DNA from: Acanthosoma haemorrhoidale
Lineage: Eukaryota; Arthropoda; Insecta; Hemiptera; Acanthosomatidae
Reading direction: 5' to 3'
Assembly (NCBI GenBank): GCA_930367205.1
Contig: OV884009.1
Coordinates: 82,915,189 to 82,979,188, forward strand
Length of the DNA: 64,000 nt
Positions 1 to 11,073 of this stretch are shown piece by piece. A program made the translations under genes and the position numbers. Under the pieces are notes generated by a model. It saw only the letters and a list, made by a program, of their open reading frames with translations, was not told where the DNA came from and made no database searches. Position 1 is the first letter of the stretch. Each line of letters starts with the position of its first letter.

Positions 1-1937
1 ACAGATTCAGGAAAAGAATCATATTTTAATGAATAGACCTCTTTACTAAATTAGAAAAAAATTACCTCAATTCATAATTCCATATACAGTGCCATAATAT
101 ATAATTAATAAACTCTACCACATAGTTCATGAAACAGCATGATTATCCATAATTCTCTTAAAGAAAAAATAATTCACTAATAGAGCTATTACAATATTAG
201 TTACAATATATAAATTATCCAAGCTATTCTCTATCAAATTAATTTTATTGCTAGTTTTGAAGGAAATTCGCTATAAAAACACAATTGAAGTATGTCTCCT
301 CTGAATTTTAATTGTTTTTTGCTTATGGTTAGAAACATATTTGTTCACTTAACCAGTTTTTAAATAGAATGAGCTACATTTCCTCTCTCTCTCAGGGGGA
401 GCATACCCATTAACCCATTTGAGCACCTGAACCACTCTTACCATTGATTTGCAACAGCTAGTTAACCTGTTTGATTTTGATTAAATAAAATTCTTGTCAG
501 CTCACAATATTTATATTTACCAATACAGATCCCCAAAATGTTCTAAAACAGACAACATCCCATACCATATCACACTAGGACTTGATCCAGACACACTATG
601 TTGTCAAAACGTGCTTCATTAATAAATTTGATGGAAACCTAGCAACTCTCTCTCATCAAAATAAGCTGATTTCCCATCAAACTCTTCTACTCATTGGTAA
701 TTTATAATCTAAAATCAATTATATTTAAGCAGTTTATTTAATTATGCAACTCTAAGGTTGCAATTGCTTAGAAGGTACTGATTTATGTATTATACTTGAA
801 GAAAATTAATTTTATAGAAGTTACCTCATATATCTACTTAACACCTTAATCTGCTAGTGCTTTCCTTCAAAGGTACTCTAGACGTGAACAACCAAATGGA
901 TCATTGCTGCAGTAGAAAGAAGTTATAAGATGAAGAGAGAACAGTAAATCAGTTAGGGCTGTTTAGATATGCTTTACAACGTAGGACCAATTTCTGTGTG
1001 TCAAATCAGATATCCATAAATTAAATGGGGAAAGGGTGGAACACTGTTCCACGATGGTTAGTTAGACTCACACTTTAAAAGTTCAAATAATGTTCATGGT
1101 CAATCTTTACAAGGGTGTATGTAAGATGGAACTCTGAATTAAACGATGAGAGATAGGATTTAAGTTAAAACAAGATAGGGTGTAATTAGGTCTGGGATCG
1201 ATTGACCAATAAATACAAGCAGAGATACTGTATATGTCGTACATTCTTGTCTCGTCTCGTTTCCATCTGGATAAAATTAATACTTTGACTGACAGTACAC
1301 TATCTGGTTGCTTTAAAATTTTCAACTTACACTTTTTTGTGAATATCTTATTTTTCCTGATTGGCGCCCTTCAAGAAAGTTTTAAGACTCCCTAACAACT
1401 TTTTTTTTCAACTATCTATATTTTAGCCTTACGCACCTTGTTACACTTATTTTAGTTCTGATTATCCCCATCTTTGTTTATTCTGTACAGTTTAACCATA
1501 ATCTCTCATACTACCTAGGTTCAACTTATTTCTTTTAACCTTTCAAATATAATTTATCCACTGACATTCAAATTTTTCCTATAATTTATTTTTACATATA
1601 TATAAATAATGACATTTTTGAAATATAGAGTGAATTCTTAATTTATGTATGCATCTAATATCTTGTATCTATCGCAATAAATTAAAAAAAGTGTTAACAC
1701 AAAAACAGGTTTTATTTTCACACTTATTATTGAAAAGATTTTTTTGAATCATAATGTATATTTATATTTCTTTAAAAAATCAAGTAGAATAATGAATATT
1801 GTGATGAACACATTACCTTAATTTGGACAATGATTTCAACCTGGCTATTAAATAAATTGTAATAGAAATTAATCTACATAGATAAATATAACTAAGTACA
1901 TATATATTTGATTTTTTTTAAATTAATTTCCCTAAAG
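1..1937. other. AT-rich upstream intron/intergenic sequence
   Basis: No coding region is supported here. The sequence is AT-rich with short homopolymer runs. Because the exon at 1938 begins mid-protein behind a splice acceptor, most of this stretch is probably intron of the + strand gene whose 5' part lies outside the window. The ORF on the - strand at 1107-1325 has no recognisable domain and looks like a chance ORF. Confidence 0.5.
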
Positions 1938-2146
1938 ATCTCATTGATATAGGTGAGTTGAATGTAAGCAGTGGAGGGAGTGGTGGTGGCTCAAGCCCAC
2001 AAACTCCACCAAATGAGGGTTCTCCTCCCCGATCCCCAAACGGGCAAAGTGGAGAAACAACCCAACACTCAAGGACACTTGTCTCCAGTCCTTTTTCAAG
2101 GGACTATCCCGTGCCCTTCACGCATATACATACACAGCCTGCTCAG
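1938..2146 (+). CDS. Internal exon, Ser/Gly/Pro-rich protein (unidentified gene A)
   Basis: Exon of a host gene of unknown identity. It reads in frame through a low-complexity Ser/Gly/Pro segment (SSGGSGGGSSPQTPPNEGSPP) and ends at a clean donor, CAG|GTAGGC. The acceptor is either after CCCTAAAG (start 1938, chosen because of the T-rich tract before it) or after GATATAG (start 1953); both keep the same frame. The exon ends in phase 0 and joins the exon at 6208 without a frame break. The composition suits an intrinsically disordered region of a transcriptional or signalling regulator, but no catalytic or DNA-binding domain is visible, so I do not name it. Earlier exons must lie upstream of the window. 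Confidence 0.7.
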
Positions 2147-3044
2147 GTAGGCAGAATAAATGTATGCTGAAAAATATATATGCTTAATTAAATGAAATGT
2201 CCAGTTTTGCATCTCATATGATTAAAATAATTTGTGTTAGAAAAACAAATTACAAGAATATAAATGAATAGAATATAGTAAATATAGAATATTTAATAAC
2301 ACTTTTATAATTATTTTGTATTTTTAAAATGCTTGAGCTGCATAAATCAATGGCTATTTTTATTGCAATTGTTCATTCTATTTCCTAATAAAATTCATGT
2401 AATTTGTTCATCTGCAAGTTTTCAATTGTCATCTAAACAGCTTATTATTATATGGCTATATTTAAAGTTAAAATTTTTAGTTGTTTTAGTATTTCAAACG
2501 TAATTATTACTTTCCTTTGTTTGCATGATGAATTCCAAATTGAAAAGGAATAGGGAGGCTTTAAATTATTTACTTAAATAAATATTAAACCAATAAAAAA
2601 AATGTTCTTTTCTGGGATGGGGGTGAGGGGGGAATATTTAACAGCTTTATGTATGTTTTTTCATATAAAAATTACATAACTGTTTTCATTAAAGCACAAG
2701 GGTGGCTCTTTGATGTATGTTCTTATTTGATTATGATTCAAAGTGAGGCTAGGTCATAGAGGCATAGTTCATTAATATTTATTCATACCTAATCAATAAC
2801 CTATTTTCATTATTAAACAACATTTCTCATATGGGTTACATTTCTTTAATGACTAGTTTCTCCTTCTTGATTAGAAAAAAATTTCAAAACTGAATGATAA
2901 ACTTGTAAATGTTGTGCTATTTGAGGTATTAATAAAGTACAAATACCCTATGGCTGAGGCTGAAGTGCAATAAATCAGCTGGAAATAAAAATAATCAAAT
3001 ATTTTAGAATAGAAAAAAAAATTACTATCTGTAATCTGTAAAAC
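2147..3044. other. Intron sequence, no feature recognised
   Basis: AT-rich intron between the gene A exons, before the LINE fragment at 3045. It has a short G-rich patch near 2615-2635 but nothing I can assign. Confidence 0.5.
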
Positions 3045-3640
3045 GTTCACCAGAACCAGTGTTTCAAGAAGTTTGGAGAGTATGGAGATTATGTGATAGT
3101 TGTTTGGTTATGTAGGGATAGGATATTTTTAAAGGAGGGTAGTACTAAGGTTTTTTTCCAAGAAGTTGGAAAGACTGAATTTAGAAGGGAAAAATTGTAT
3201 ACATAGAGAAGAACAGTCAGGATAACTGAAAGGCATTGTTTTATTAATTTAACAGGGATTCCGTCAACACCAGTAACGTTTGTGCCTGCTCTCATTACAG
3301 AGGTTACAAGGTCTGGGGGAGATACATAAATATATATATGCCATCAAATGCGGGTATACTTGAACAATGGGATAAGGTAGATGGTAAAATAGTTGAGGAG
3401 GTAGACGGTAAAATAGTTGAGGAGGTAGATACAAAATATGAGTCTAGTTCATCAAATGAAACTGGAAATACTTCTGAGGAGGAAGTACCAGAAAAGCCAC
3501 AGAGTGAGAGTTTTCGAAGGAGTTGCCATTTGGATTTGAAATAAGGAGCAGAGGAGAGGGCTTCATTAAAGTACTTGGACTTCGCCCGCTGGGCTGTAGC
3601 TTTGGTCAAGTTGCGGAGTACCGAGGACACCTGATAGTTA
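3045..3640 (-). mobile_element. Non-LTR retrotransposon ORF2 fragment (pre-RT and RT start)
   Basis: On the - strand, 3630-3304 translates to a LINE ORF2 linker (LRNLTKATAQRAKSKYFNEA) and 3295-3089 to the RT entry motif GVDGIPVKLIKQCLSVILT followed by FPTSWKKTLVLP. A further frame near 3045-3110 resembles the conserved 'DYRPIS.LP..SKLLE' region. Several frame changes and stops separate these pieces, so it is a decayed fragment. The same RT entry motif recurs near 10050 and in copy 2 near 19850, so one LINE family is involved. The + strand ORF at 3338-3544, which shows a repeated VDGKIVEE, is antisense to it and is not treated as a gene. Confidence 0.75.
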
Positions 3641-6207
3641 ACTGCAAGCCTTGTAATATTGTGTCAGATTATTATATAACATATTCTTTATTGAAAAAAT
3701 TGTCTGCTGCTATATTTATATTCACAATGGTTATTTTATTGTTTCTTGGTGAAGGGTTTAATTCTAACGTTTTTATTATTTTAATTGAAATGTATGCTCA
3801 TTGTCATATAAATAAGTCCACACTAACTTGTTAGATGCTAAAAATTGTTCAGAAGTAAATATTCCGCTCTAAAGTATTACTATATTGCCATCTGTAAATA
3901 AATAAGTGGCTATGAATCAGTTTAAAAAATATTTATTGGTCCTGTTTTATTTTTCTTATTTTCTCTTTATTATTCTTTTACTTATTTTTCGTAGGCAATT
4001 TTAATAGAAATTCTAAATATAATGCACTCAGGTTAAAAAAAAAAAAGTTTGTTTAAGACATTGTAAATTTTAATATAACTTTTAGACTACATTCTACTAA
4101 ATACATATCGTCCGCAAATTACTAATCAATTTTTAGGTTTTGATTTCAGTATAATAATTCAAATTGTATCAATCATAACTTGAATTGGGCTACATTCAAC
4201 TAAATGAATTGTTTATACTTTCAATATATAATTCTTTTATTTATTGTTAGGTCTGTATAGCTGAACACATTCCACAACTACTGTCTATAAGGAACAGTTC
4301 AACATATGGCATTTTGGGGACTAATAGAGCAAAATTTTTAGTTTCTCTAAGGAAATTTTTGAAGTATAATAATGTTTTCATTTGACCAATAAATTGTTTG
4401 ACCTATCAGGAGCTTGGAAAATAATTTTTAAAAACCATTCGCAGATATTTTAAGATTAGGGCTTATTAAGATGATTATCAACATCAAGAAGTTGTTCGTT
4501 AGTTGTAATAGAACCCTTTTTAATGCTGTTAAAGTGACAATATAATGTTTTTTTAAACTACTTTATTTAGAAAGTTACAATTTGCTTATACAGCAATAAT
4601 CTGTGATGTTAGAGTTCATTCATATCTTATATATGATCCCACTCTCTCATTTTTTTCCCATATCTCTTTGTTATCAAAATTATGGAATCCAATATAGATT
4701 GTACATAGATTCATCTATGTACAATAGGTCATTATATATCCTGTAGCTTGGCTACATTTTGTACAATTTTTAATATTTTTACTTTGTGATTAGTTACAAA
4801 TGTATAGTGTACATTATACATTGTCTATATACTGTTTAAAAAGTGATGGAGCTCACCTTATGATTCTCTCACATACAGAATCTGTCTAGGAATCTACATG
4901 CCACCAAGCCAATTCCTCCAGGCACCTGCCTGGACATGGCCTAGCATGGGGTTTCTACCCTCACCCCCTTCCCCAACTGTATTACTATGTAGCGAAGAAC
5001 AGAGAAAATAAAGGGCTAGAGAGACTCTCAAGACACGAATGGGGAAGGTGTGGCTAGTGCCAGGACCCCATGAAATACATACCTATTTATAATATATCGT
5101 GAAGGCATCACACTTATGGTGATGGGAAAGGATTATAAAGATTGCTGTTAGCAATGAGTTGACATTCAAAAAATGTTATGAGTATAAGGTCCAAGGACAT
5201 GGACTCAATGTGAAGAGATGATTTTGGAATGTAGAAAGGAGCTTAAGCTTAGACTATACTTCTGATGACTTTGCATTGGAATGCTTGGATTTGTGTGCTT
5301 TTGGAAGGTTTGGGATGCCCTCCACAGTTCTGGTCCATATGTCCTAATTGGTTTTAATAACTATTTGTATCAGTGGAGTTTATAATCTATTGAGGTTAGA
5401 GTTTCTACAAAGGAATCTGTGGAGCTTCCCAAAAGTTTGCTTAATTCTTGTCTGTTAGGTCTTGTATGAAGAGTGTACACAAGGTTTTGTCTAAATTAAA
5501 GCAAGTGTAAGTATGAATAAACTTTATTAGACATGGGAAGCGGTATCGTTAAATTGACTCAACGGATTGACCAGATACTTGTCAAAGGGTGAATGTGTTG
5601 TATACACATCTGTCTTCATTGAGCTTGTTGCGCCATTAATTTCACCATTCAAATTCATTAATTTCTCTATTTCAGTGTGGTACAATATAATAAATAAGAA
5701 TATAGAAACAGAATTTTTGTACCATGTTTTGATTCTAGCAATGCGAAACAAATATATTTGATGAAATGGGACAACACATTTTTTTTAACCACATTATTTT
5801 TTAACATGAATTAAATCTAAGCTTAAATTACTACATTATTTCAACAGTAAAATACTGCATATATGATTTGAAAAAAATAATCTGATTGAAAATTGATCAT
5901 TGTTCAATCAAAGCCATTCTCTCAGTTTTAATAGAAGTATAAATATTGAAACCTCCCTTCTAAACAAAAATAGACACATAAAAGTTTTTATAGCATTCTT
6001 GATCTCATGAATACTTAACCCACAGATAATCAAGAAATAAACCTTTCATCTATTGTTCACTTAAAGGATATCATTAATAACAGCTTTCTAATCATTTGCG
6101 GTAAATATTTGTAATATTTATTCTCATTTTGGATATTGATAATTATTTCTTTTATATAGGCCCTAAGGTTTAGAAGTAATAAACCATCATCTATTTATAT
6201 GTTATAG
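3641..6207. other. Intron of gene A, with one GC-richer unknown patch
   Basis: No coding exon is supported. Around 4850-5080 a GC-richer patch contains a short palindrome (TCCAGGCA..TGCCTGGA) and may be an old repeat. Near 4699-4726 there is an AT-rich palindrome (ATTGTACATAG, spacer, CTATGTACAAT). The overlapping ORFs at 5527-5761 on both strands have no recognisable domain. Confidence 0.4.
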
Positions 6208-6454
6208 CTATTCAGCTATCCGAGCTTGAGTCCAATGTCTGGTGTGATGAGTCCGACAAACCTCTCATTGTTTCCGGGACCTCTGCAAGTGAACTCTCCT
6301 CGAGGAGGGACACGAAGTGCTCTTCCCCGCTGGACACCTCCCACTGCTCACCCTGCTGGCCCAGGGCCCCCTTTCATCAGTCTAGAGGAGGATTACATGA
6401 TGACCCCCCTCATCACCCCCACCAACCATGAGACTGCTGCACTTATTGATGATG
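6208..6454 (+). CDS. Internal exon, Pro/Ser-rich conserved-looking segment (gene A)
   Basis: Second exon of gene A in the window. The acceptor is TTATAG|CTATTC and the donor GATGATG|GTAATA. It continues in phase 0 from the exon ending at 2146 and ends in phase 1, which fits the exon at 10835 exactly (G + AT = Asp). It encodes LFSYPSLSPMSGVMSPTN, a PR/SP-rich stretch, then an acidic/aromatic block (FISLEEDYMMTPLITPTNHE). SP/TP repeats suggest proline-directed phosphorylation sites; that is inference. It is GC-richer than the surrounding intron, as expected of a constrained exon. Protein family not recognised. Confidence 0.8.
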
Positions 6455-6669
6455 GTAATAAAATAATAACTATGTCATAGAACTTAAATTATATTTTAAT
6501 TTTGTAATTTGTAGTGAAGAAGCAATAAAAATATTTTCATTAAAAAATAAGTTTAGTTATGATTTATTTTTAAATAGTTACTCTATCTGTGAGTACCAAA
6601 CACAGAAAAGGATAAAAAAAATTAAGTGATTTAAACTTACTTTCAAACGAAAAAAAATTGGACCAATGA

Positions 6670-7752
6670 ATACTCCCTATTTGGAAATAATGTCAATCTA
6701 CTGCAATCTGGATCTGGTCCTCCTGGAGCAGCGCCTCAGGTCAAAGATAAAGAGAGGGCAGCTTGAAGATCTTCCACCTCCCCTACGGCGAAGAATTGAG
6801 GAAGAGCCTGGGAGGTGTAAGGCCCTCATAGGGGAATGGACGATAGAGGCCTGGGGCGCCAGGTGGACTGGTAAGACTAAGGAGAGCACCCTGAAGAAGT
6901 ACTTCACCTCACTCCAGGACAGGCTGAGGGCAAGTTGGGTCTCCCCAGACTACTGGGTGTCACAAATACTTACAGGACACGGCGGATTCCGTGCCAGGCT
7001 ATACGAATACAAGAGGGCAGAAAGCAAGTCCTGCCCTCATTGATGACACTGTGGAGCACGTTGTGCTCTCTTGCTATGCGCTGGAGCCGGCTAGAGCACG
7101 GCTGCTCCGCTCGATAGGAGAGTACACCTGGGCAAATCCGACCTGCCGTCGCTGGTGAATGATGAAGTGAGATACACACCGTGTTCTGCAGATTCGTCGG
7201 GGAGTGGAGAAGGGTACAAGGCTCCGGGCACTTCGATGTATCCAGGGGGGTGGCGCAGGGTGAGCAGCCATGTCTTCGGGAAGGCTCACCCGAAGCCAAC
7301 AATGTACCGGCGGTTCCAGAGGAGTCTCTGTAAATATGTACATATAGATATAAGGTAGGACTGAGAAGCATTTGGTTAGATATAAGATTAGTTATAGTGG
7401 ATGCACACCCCTTGTAGTAAATATAGTTTAAGTATAGTTTTAAGATAATGGATCTGTGTAAATATTGTAAATAGATAATAAGATAGGAAAAAAAAAATTA
7501 TAGCTAGTAAGGATTGTAAAAAGTAGATTTAAGGAAAAGTTTTTATTTTGTTTTCTTTGGAATTTTCTATGTTGCTGATTATGAAAATAAAGAACGAAAA
7601 ACATAATTACTCAAGGTGCGCTGACCGGTGCAACAACCCCATTGCACCGGAATACACGCACCACAGGCTACGTAACCCCATAAGATTGCTTCACGGGCTT
7701 GTAGGGTAGCCCGTTTAAGGCTCAGCCTCAGGAAGGGCCAAAAAAAAAAAAT
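6670..7752 (+). mobile_element. 5'-truncated R1-like LINE (ORF2 C-terminus plus 3' UTR and poly-A)
   Basis: On the + strand 6696-7035 encodes the typical C-terminal end of an R1-clade ORF2: a Trp-rich segment (W.IEAWGARWTGKTKE), WVSPDYWVSQILTGHGGF, then CPH. After a frame break near 7035 the reading continues as DDTVEHVVLSCYALEPARAR, completing the Cys/His 'EHVV..C' knuckle. A roughly 600-bp 3' UTR follows and ends in an A run at about 7741-7752. The piece is much shorter than a full R1 (5-6 kb), so it is 5' truncated and dead. It lies in the last intron of gene A and directly abuts a LINE of another family in the opposite orientation. Confidence 0.75.
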
Positions 7753-8770
7753 TATGTAGCTGGTAGCTCATTTGAATTGGAGCAGGTCATAAAGATAAGG
7801 GAGCTTTTAGTCATGATAAGACTGAACAGGAGGGATCCAAGAAAATATTGGCTATGGGCAGATGAGTGCAGCCATCCCAACTTCTGGGTATCCCAAGAAT
7901 AAATCTTAGGAAACAATTCATCAGCTGTTTTGACCAAGCCTCAGGATCTGCAGAGAGTCCACCATACACCATTCAACCATAGTCAAAATGGAGGAAGAGA
8001 AGAGATAAAACTAGGAATAGGTGTGTATGTTATGAGAGGAGATGATGGAGCAGTTTGGGGATGTAAATGGATTTGTGGGTGATTTGAAAAATGTGGTCTT
8101 TCCAGGATAGAGTTTTGTCAAGGACTAAATCTAGATTTTAGACTGATGAAGAATTCGGTAAGTCGAGCATCGATGATGAAGGTGGGAATATCATTTAGGC
8201 TTTTAAGGAGGTGTGATGAGCCAATGATAATTGCCTTGAATTTATCCGTATACAATTGAGAATTGTGGAGAGAGACCCATACACCAATTCAGTCCAGGTC
8301 TTCCTGAATTAATAGGTATGCGGGCTGGAGTTCACTAGGAGGAAAACTTCAGTAACTTTAGATGTCATCGGCATATAGGTGGTATGAGCAGTGTTAGATA
8401 GATGAATGGAGGTCACTGACATAGATGCAGAAAAGTAATGGAGAAATTGATGAACCCTGCACTACTCCGGAAGACTATGAAAGGGGTTGGGATGGGGGGT
8501 TGATCAGGGATGAGTACTACCTGGGAAAGAGTAGTATGAATGATTGAAATCAACAGACTGCACTGTAGGAAAGGACATCAACAGCTTGTAGTTTTGATAT
8601 AATGATGGAGTGATCTAGGGTGTAAAATGCTTTGGTAAATCCTAAAAAGTAAGGATAGATATGTGTTAGTGGTCAATAGAGGATTAGAGGTTTAGTGTGA
8701 TTTTGATAAGAGCAAATTGGATGGAAAATCCTAGCTAGAACTCAGATTAGAGGGGATTAAAACTTTTTTT
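7753..8770 (-). mobile_element. Decayed Jockey/CR1-like LINE RT fragment
   Basis: Reading the - strand from high to low coordinates, the RT landmarks appear in the correct order: motif A-like FTKAFYTLDHSII near 8610-8650, SGVVQGSSISPLLFCIYVSDL near 8410-8475, and LYADD near 8360. Downstream RT and C-terminal sequence follows to about 7753, including KLGWLHSSAHSQYFLGSL at 7752-7937. Stops and frame changes throughout show it is inactive. Copy 1 of the segmental duplication starts inside this element at 8599. Confidence 0.75.
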
Positions 8771-9659
8771 AAAAAATGAGGAAATTTGGGATTGAAAAAT
8801 TAGGAGTTTAAATTTGTTTGAAAAAAATAGTAAATATCCTGCTGAAAGTAATTTGAATGCACCCTGGAAAATTAGAAAATACAACTCATACTATCAAATA
8901 TGACCAAATTCGTTTTTCTTAAGTTAAAAGTTTATTTTGTATGATTTTCTTCTTTGTTTTTACCATTATTATTGGGTCCTTTTAAGATAGGTGTTTTGGC
9001 ATGATATTCTGGGGACTGGTCTACACAGATGTTGGATGGACCTGAGAGCTGATTCCTCATTTATCATGATGTTATGAATACTCAATCAATCTTTGAAACA
9101 GCAGGACTGATCAACAAAAATTACTTGGCTCATGGATAAGGACCTACGTCATTGGTTCGTGGAATGTTCAAACAATCTACACAGGATCTTTCTAGGAATT
9201 AAGAAAGGAAGTTCGTGAATGCTAGCTTAACTTCATTGTGGTTCAAGAGATGGACAAGAACTTGCATACTGCAGAAAATAAATTAATTACGTGCTGACAT
9301 TTAGTGGTAGCAAATACAAGCATAAGTTTGGAACAGTATACCTAGTTCATAAAAAATATGATGCACTCTCTAATTGTCTTCCAAACAATAAGTGACAAAA
9401 TGTGCTTGATTAGTGTAAAAGTTTGCAAACAATAGCATAATCAATGCACATGCTTCATGGGAAGATAAAGAAGAAAGAAAAAGTTAGTGTTGAATGTGAA
9501 ACAGTTATGATACCAGCCTCTCATGTGAAGTTTTAATAGATTTCAATGCACAAACATAGACAAAAGCAGACAGAACTCATGCCAACATTTAAGTACCATA
9601 GCCTGCATCTACATTACAGGACTTGCAATGATAGAAGTGAAGTATATTAGGATATAGTA

Positions 9660-10097
9660 GTTTTGATAGAATGATAAGAGTGATCGAGGATGTCAAATGC
9701 TTTGGTAAAGTCTAAGAAATAAGGATAGATATTTGTTAGTGGTCAATGGCAGATTAGAGGTTTTGTGTGATTTTGATTGGCTAGAAAATTCTAGCCTGAA
9801 GTCAGATTGGAGGGCATTAAAACTTGTTAAAATTTCTTTTTGAAAATGAGGACATTTGGGATTGAACTGGTCTTTTGAGAGGTTTGCAAAGGATATATTT
9901 GAGACAGGACGATTGTCTTTGAGTGAGGTGGGTTTAAGAATTTTATTCAATGGAAGAACATTTGTTATTTTTCAGGAAGAAGTAAATGGGGAGATTTGTA
10001 AGAGAGAAATGTGAAGCAGTATACCAATAATTGTAAGGAGACAGATCTTTAGCAATTTTATGGGAATGGCATCTGCACCTACCAAAAGCATTCATGG
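9660..10097 (-). mobile_element. LINE RT N-terminal fragment (copy 1)
   Basis: On the - strand, GADAIPIKLLKICLLTII near 10030-10085 is the RT entry motif, followed by an ORF (9950-9693) containing LKPTSLKDNRPVSNISFANL, and then FLDFTKAFDILDHS (motif A with its Asp) near 9680-9725 in another frame. It is the same family as the fragments at 3045 and 7753 but a separate piece. The duplicate in copy 2 extends further upstream because copy 1 suffered a deletion at 10097/10098. Confidence 0.7.
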
Positions 10098-10177
10098 GAT
10101 AACAATAATAAGCAGGTTACACCTGAGGTTATCAAACAAGGATGAACCTCGTTGGCAGAATGATGTCATACATGACA
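10098..10177 (-). repeat. LTR stump left by a deletion
   Basis: These 80 bp match the right part of the LTR at 22050-22221 in copy 2 and are followed by the same GTTGC (10178-10182) that forms the target duplication there. To the left the sequence jumps straight into LINE sequence that in copy 2 lies 2249 bp away. Copy 1 therefore once carried the insertion and lost the left flank, one LTR, the internal region and most of the second LTR in one deletion. Confidence 0.85.
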
Positions 10178-10834
10178 GTTGCTTTGTCTATAAAAATGTA
10201 TTCCTATTTTGAGGCTGTTAGAGAATTTCATTATGTATAATCCACATATGAACCAAATACCTTGGCTATGAAAAATATTTCGTACGTGCAGTCCTCTGTT
10301 TGATATTGGAAGTTTTAATGAATTACAGCTGTACCAGTATGAAACTACATACTTAACTTTCATAAGGATGTAATCTAACATAACAAAATATAATCAAAAG
10401 AAATATAAATAGAGTAATTTGAAAATACATCCAAATCTGTTTGAAAGGTTATGTTAGTCCAATGATGCAAATTGTTTTGCTAAATTAGTGATTATTTATG
10501 TATTTTAGTGTAGTTCAAAGATATTTAGATGAATCTTCTCCTCTGTGATACATACATTGCACTTTAAATTAAAATATCTCTCAGGCTCAAATTCCTAGAC
10601 AGACAGTGGTTATTCCTTTTACAAGAAAAAATATAAATATAAGGGCTTTTTCTATCGAGAATATTAGATGAGACTATTTAAAAGTGTGAAACTGGAATTA
10701 AAATCTTAACAGACAAATATGAATAAAATAATTTTTCAACTTCATTTCCATTAGTTTAACAATTAGGTGAGCATACAACATTCAATTTAAAAATGTAGTC
10801 GCTATTTCATTTTATATTATTCATCTGTTTACAG

Positions 10835-10959
10835 ATCGATACTTCAATTCTGTTGTTCAAAATAATGAAGGGATGGAAAATAGTCTCGGTAATGGATCAA
10901 ATAGTTCCGGAACAGCTACATCACCAAAAGCTACCGTAGCCTCGCCCAAGTCCTCATAA
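10835..10959 (+). CDS. Terminal coding exon of gene A (copy 1)
   Basis: The acceptor is GTTTACAG|ATCGATAC. With the one-base overhang from the exon ending at 6454 it completes an Asp codon and reads RYFNSVVQNNEGMENSLGNG, then a Ser/Thr/Ala/Pro-rich tail ending in SPKSS and TAA. It is 125 nt, or 41 codons including stop. The three visible exons give about 190 residues of mostly disordered, SP/TP-rich C-terminus. An identical exon exists at 22879-23003. Confidence 0.8.
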
Positions 10960-11073
10960 AATCAAATAGCTTAGCTGCATTTTGTATTGTAAGGTAGCAT
11001 TTTATAAGAATTAAGAAGTATGGAAAATATCAAGCCAGAAATGGCAATATAATTTATTTTTTTGTAAAATAAA
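10960..11073 (+). promoter_or_regulatory. 3' UTR with candidate poly(A) signal (copy 1)
   Basis: AT-rich sequence after the TAA, with a canonical AATAAA at 11068-11073, about 110 bp beyond the stop. The same signal occurs at 23112-23117 in copy 2. The real cleavage site cannot be determined from sequence alone, and later AATAAA motifs could also serve. Confidence 0.5.

Noticed and set aside
3338..3834. + strand ORFs with repeated VDGKIVEE
   Set aside because: Antisense to a recognisable LINE ORF2 fragment; the repeat is a 27-bp direct repeat in the LINE relic.
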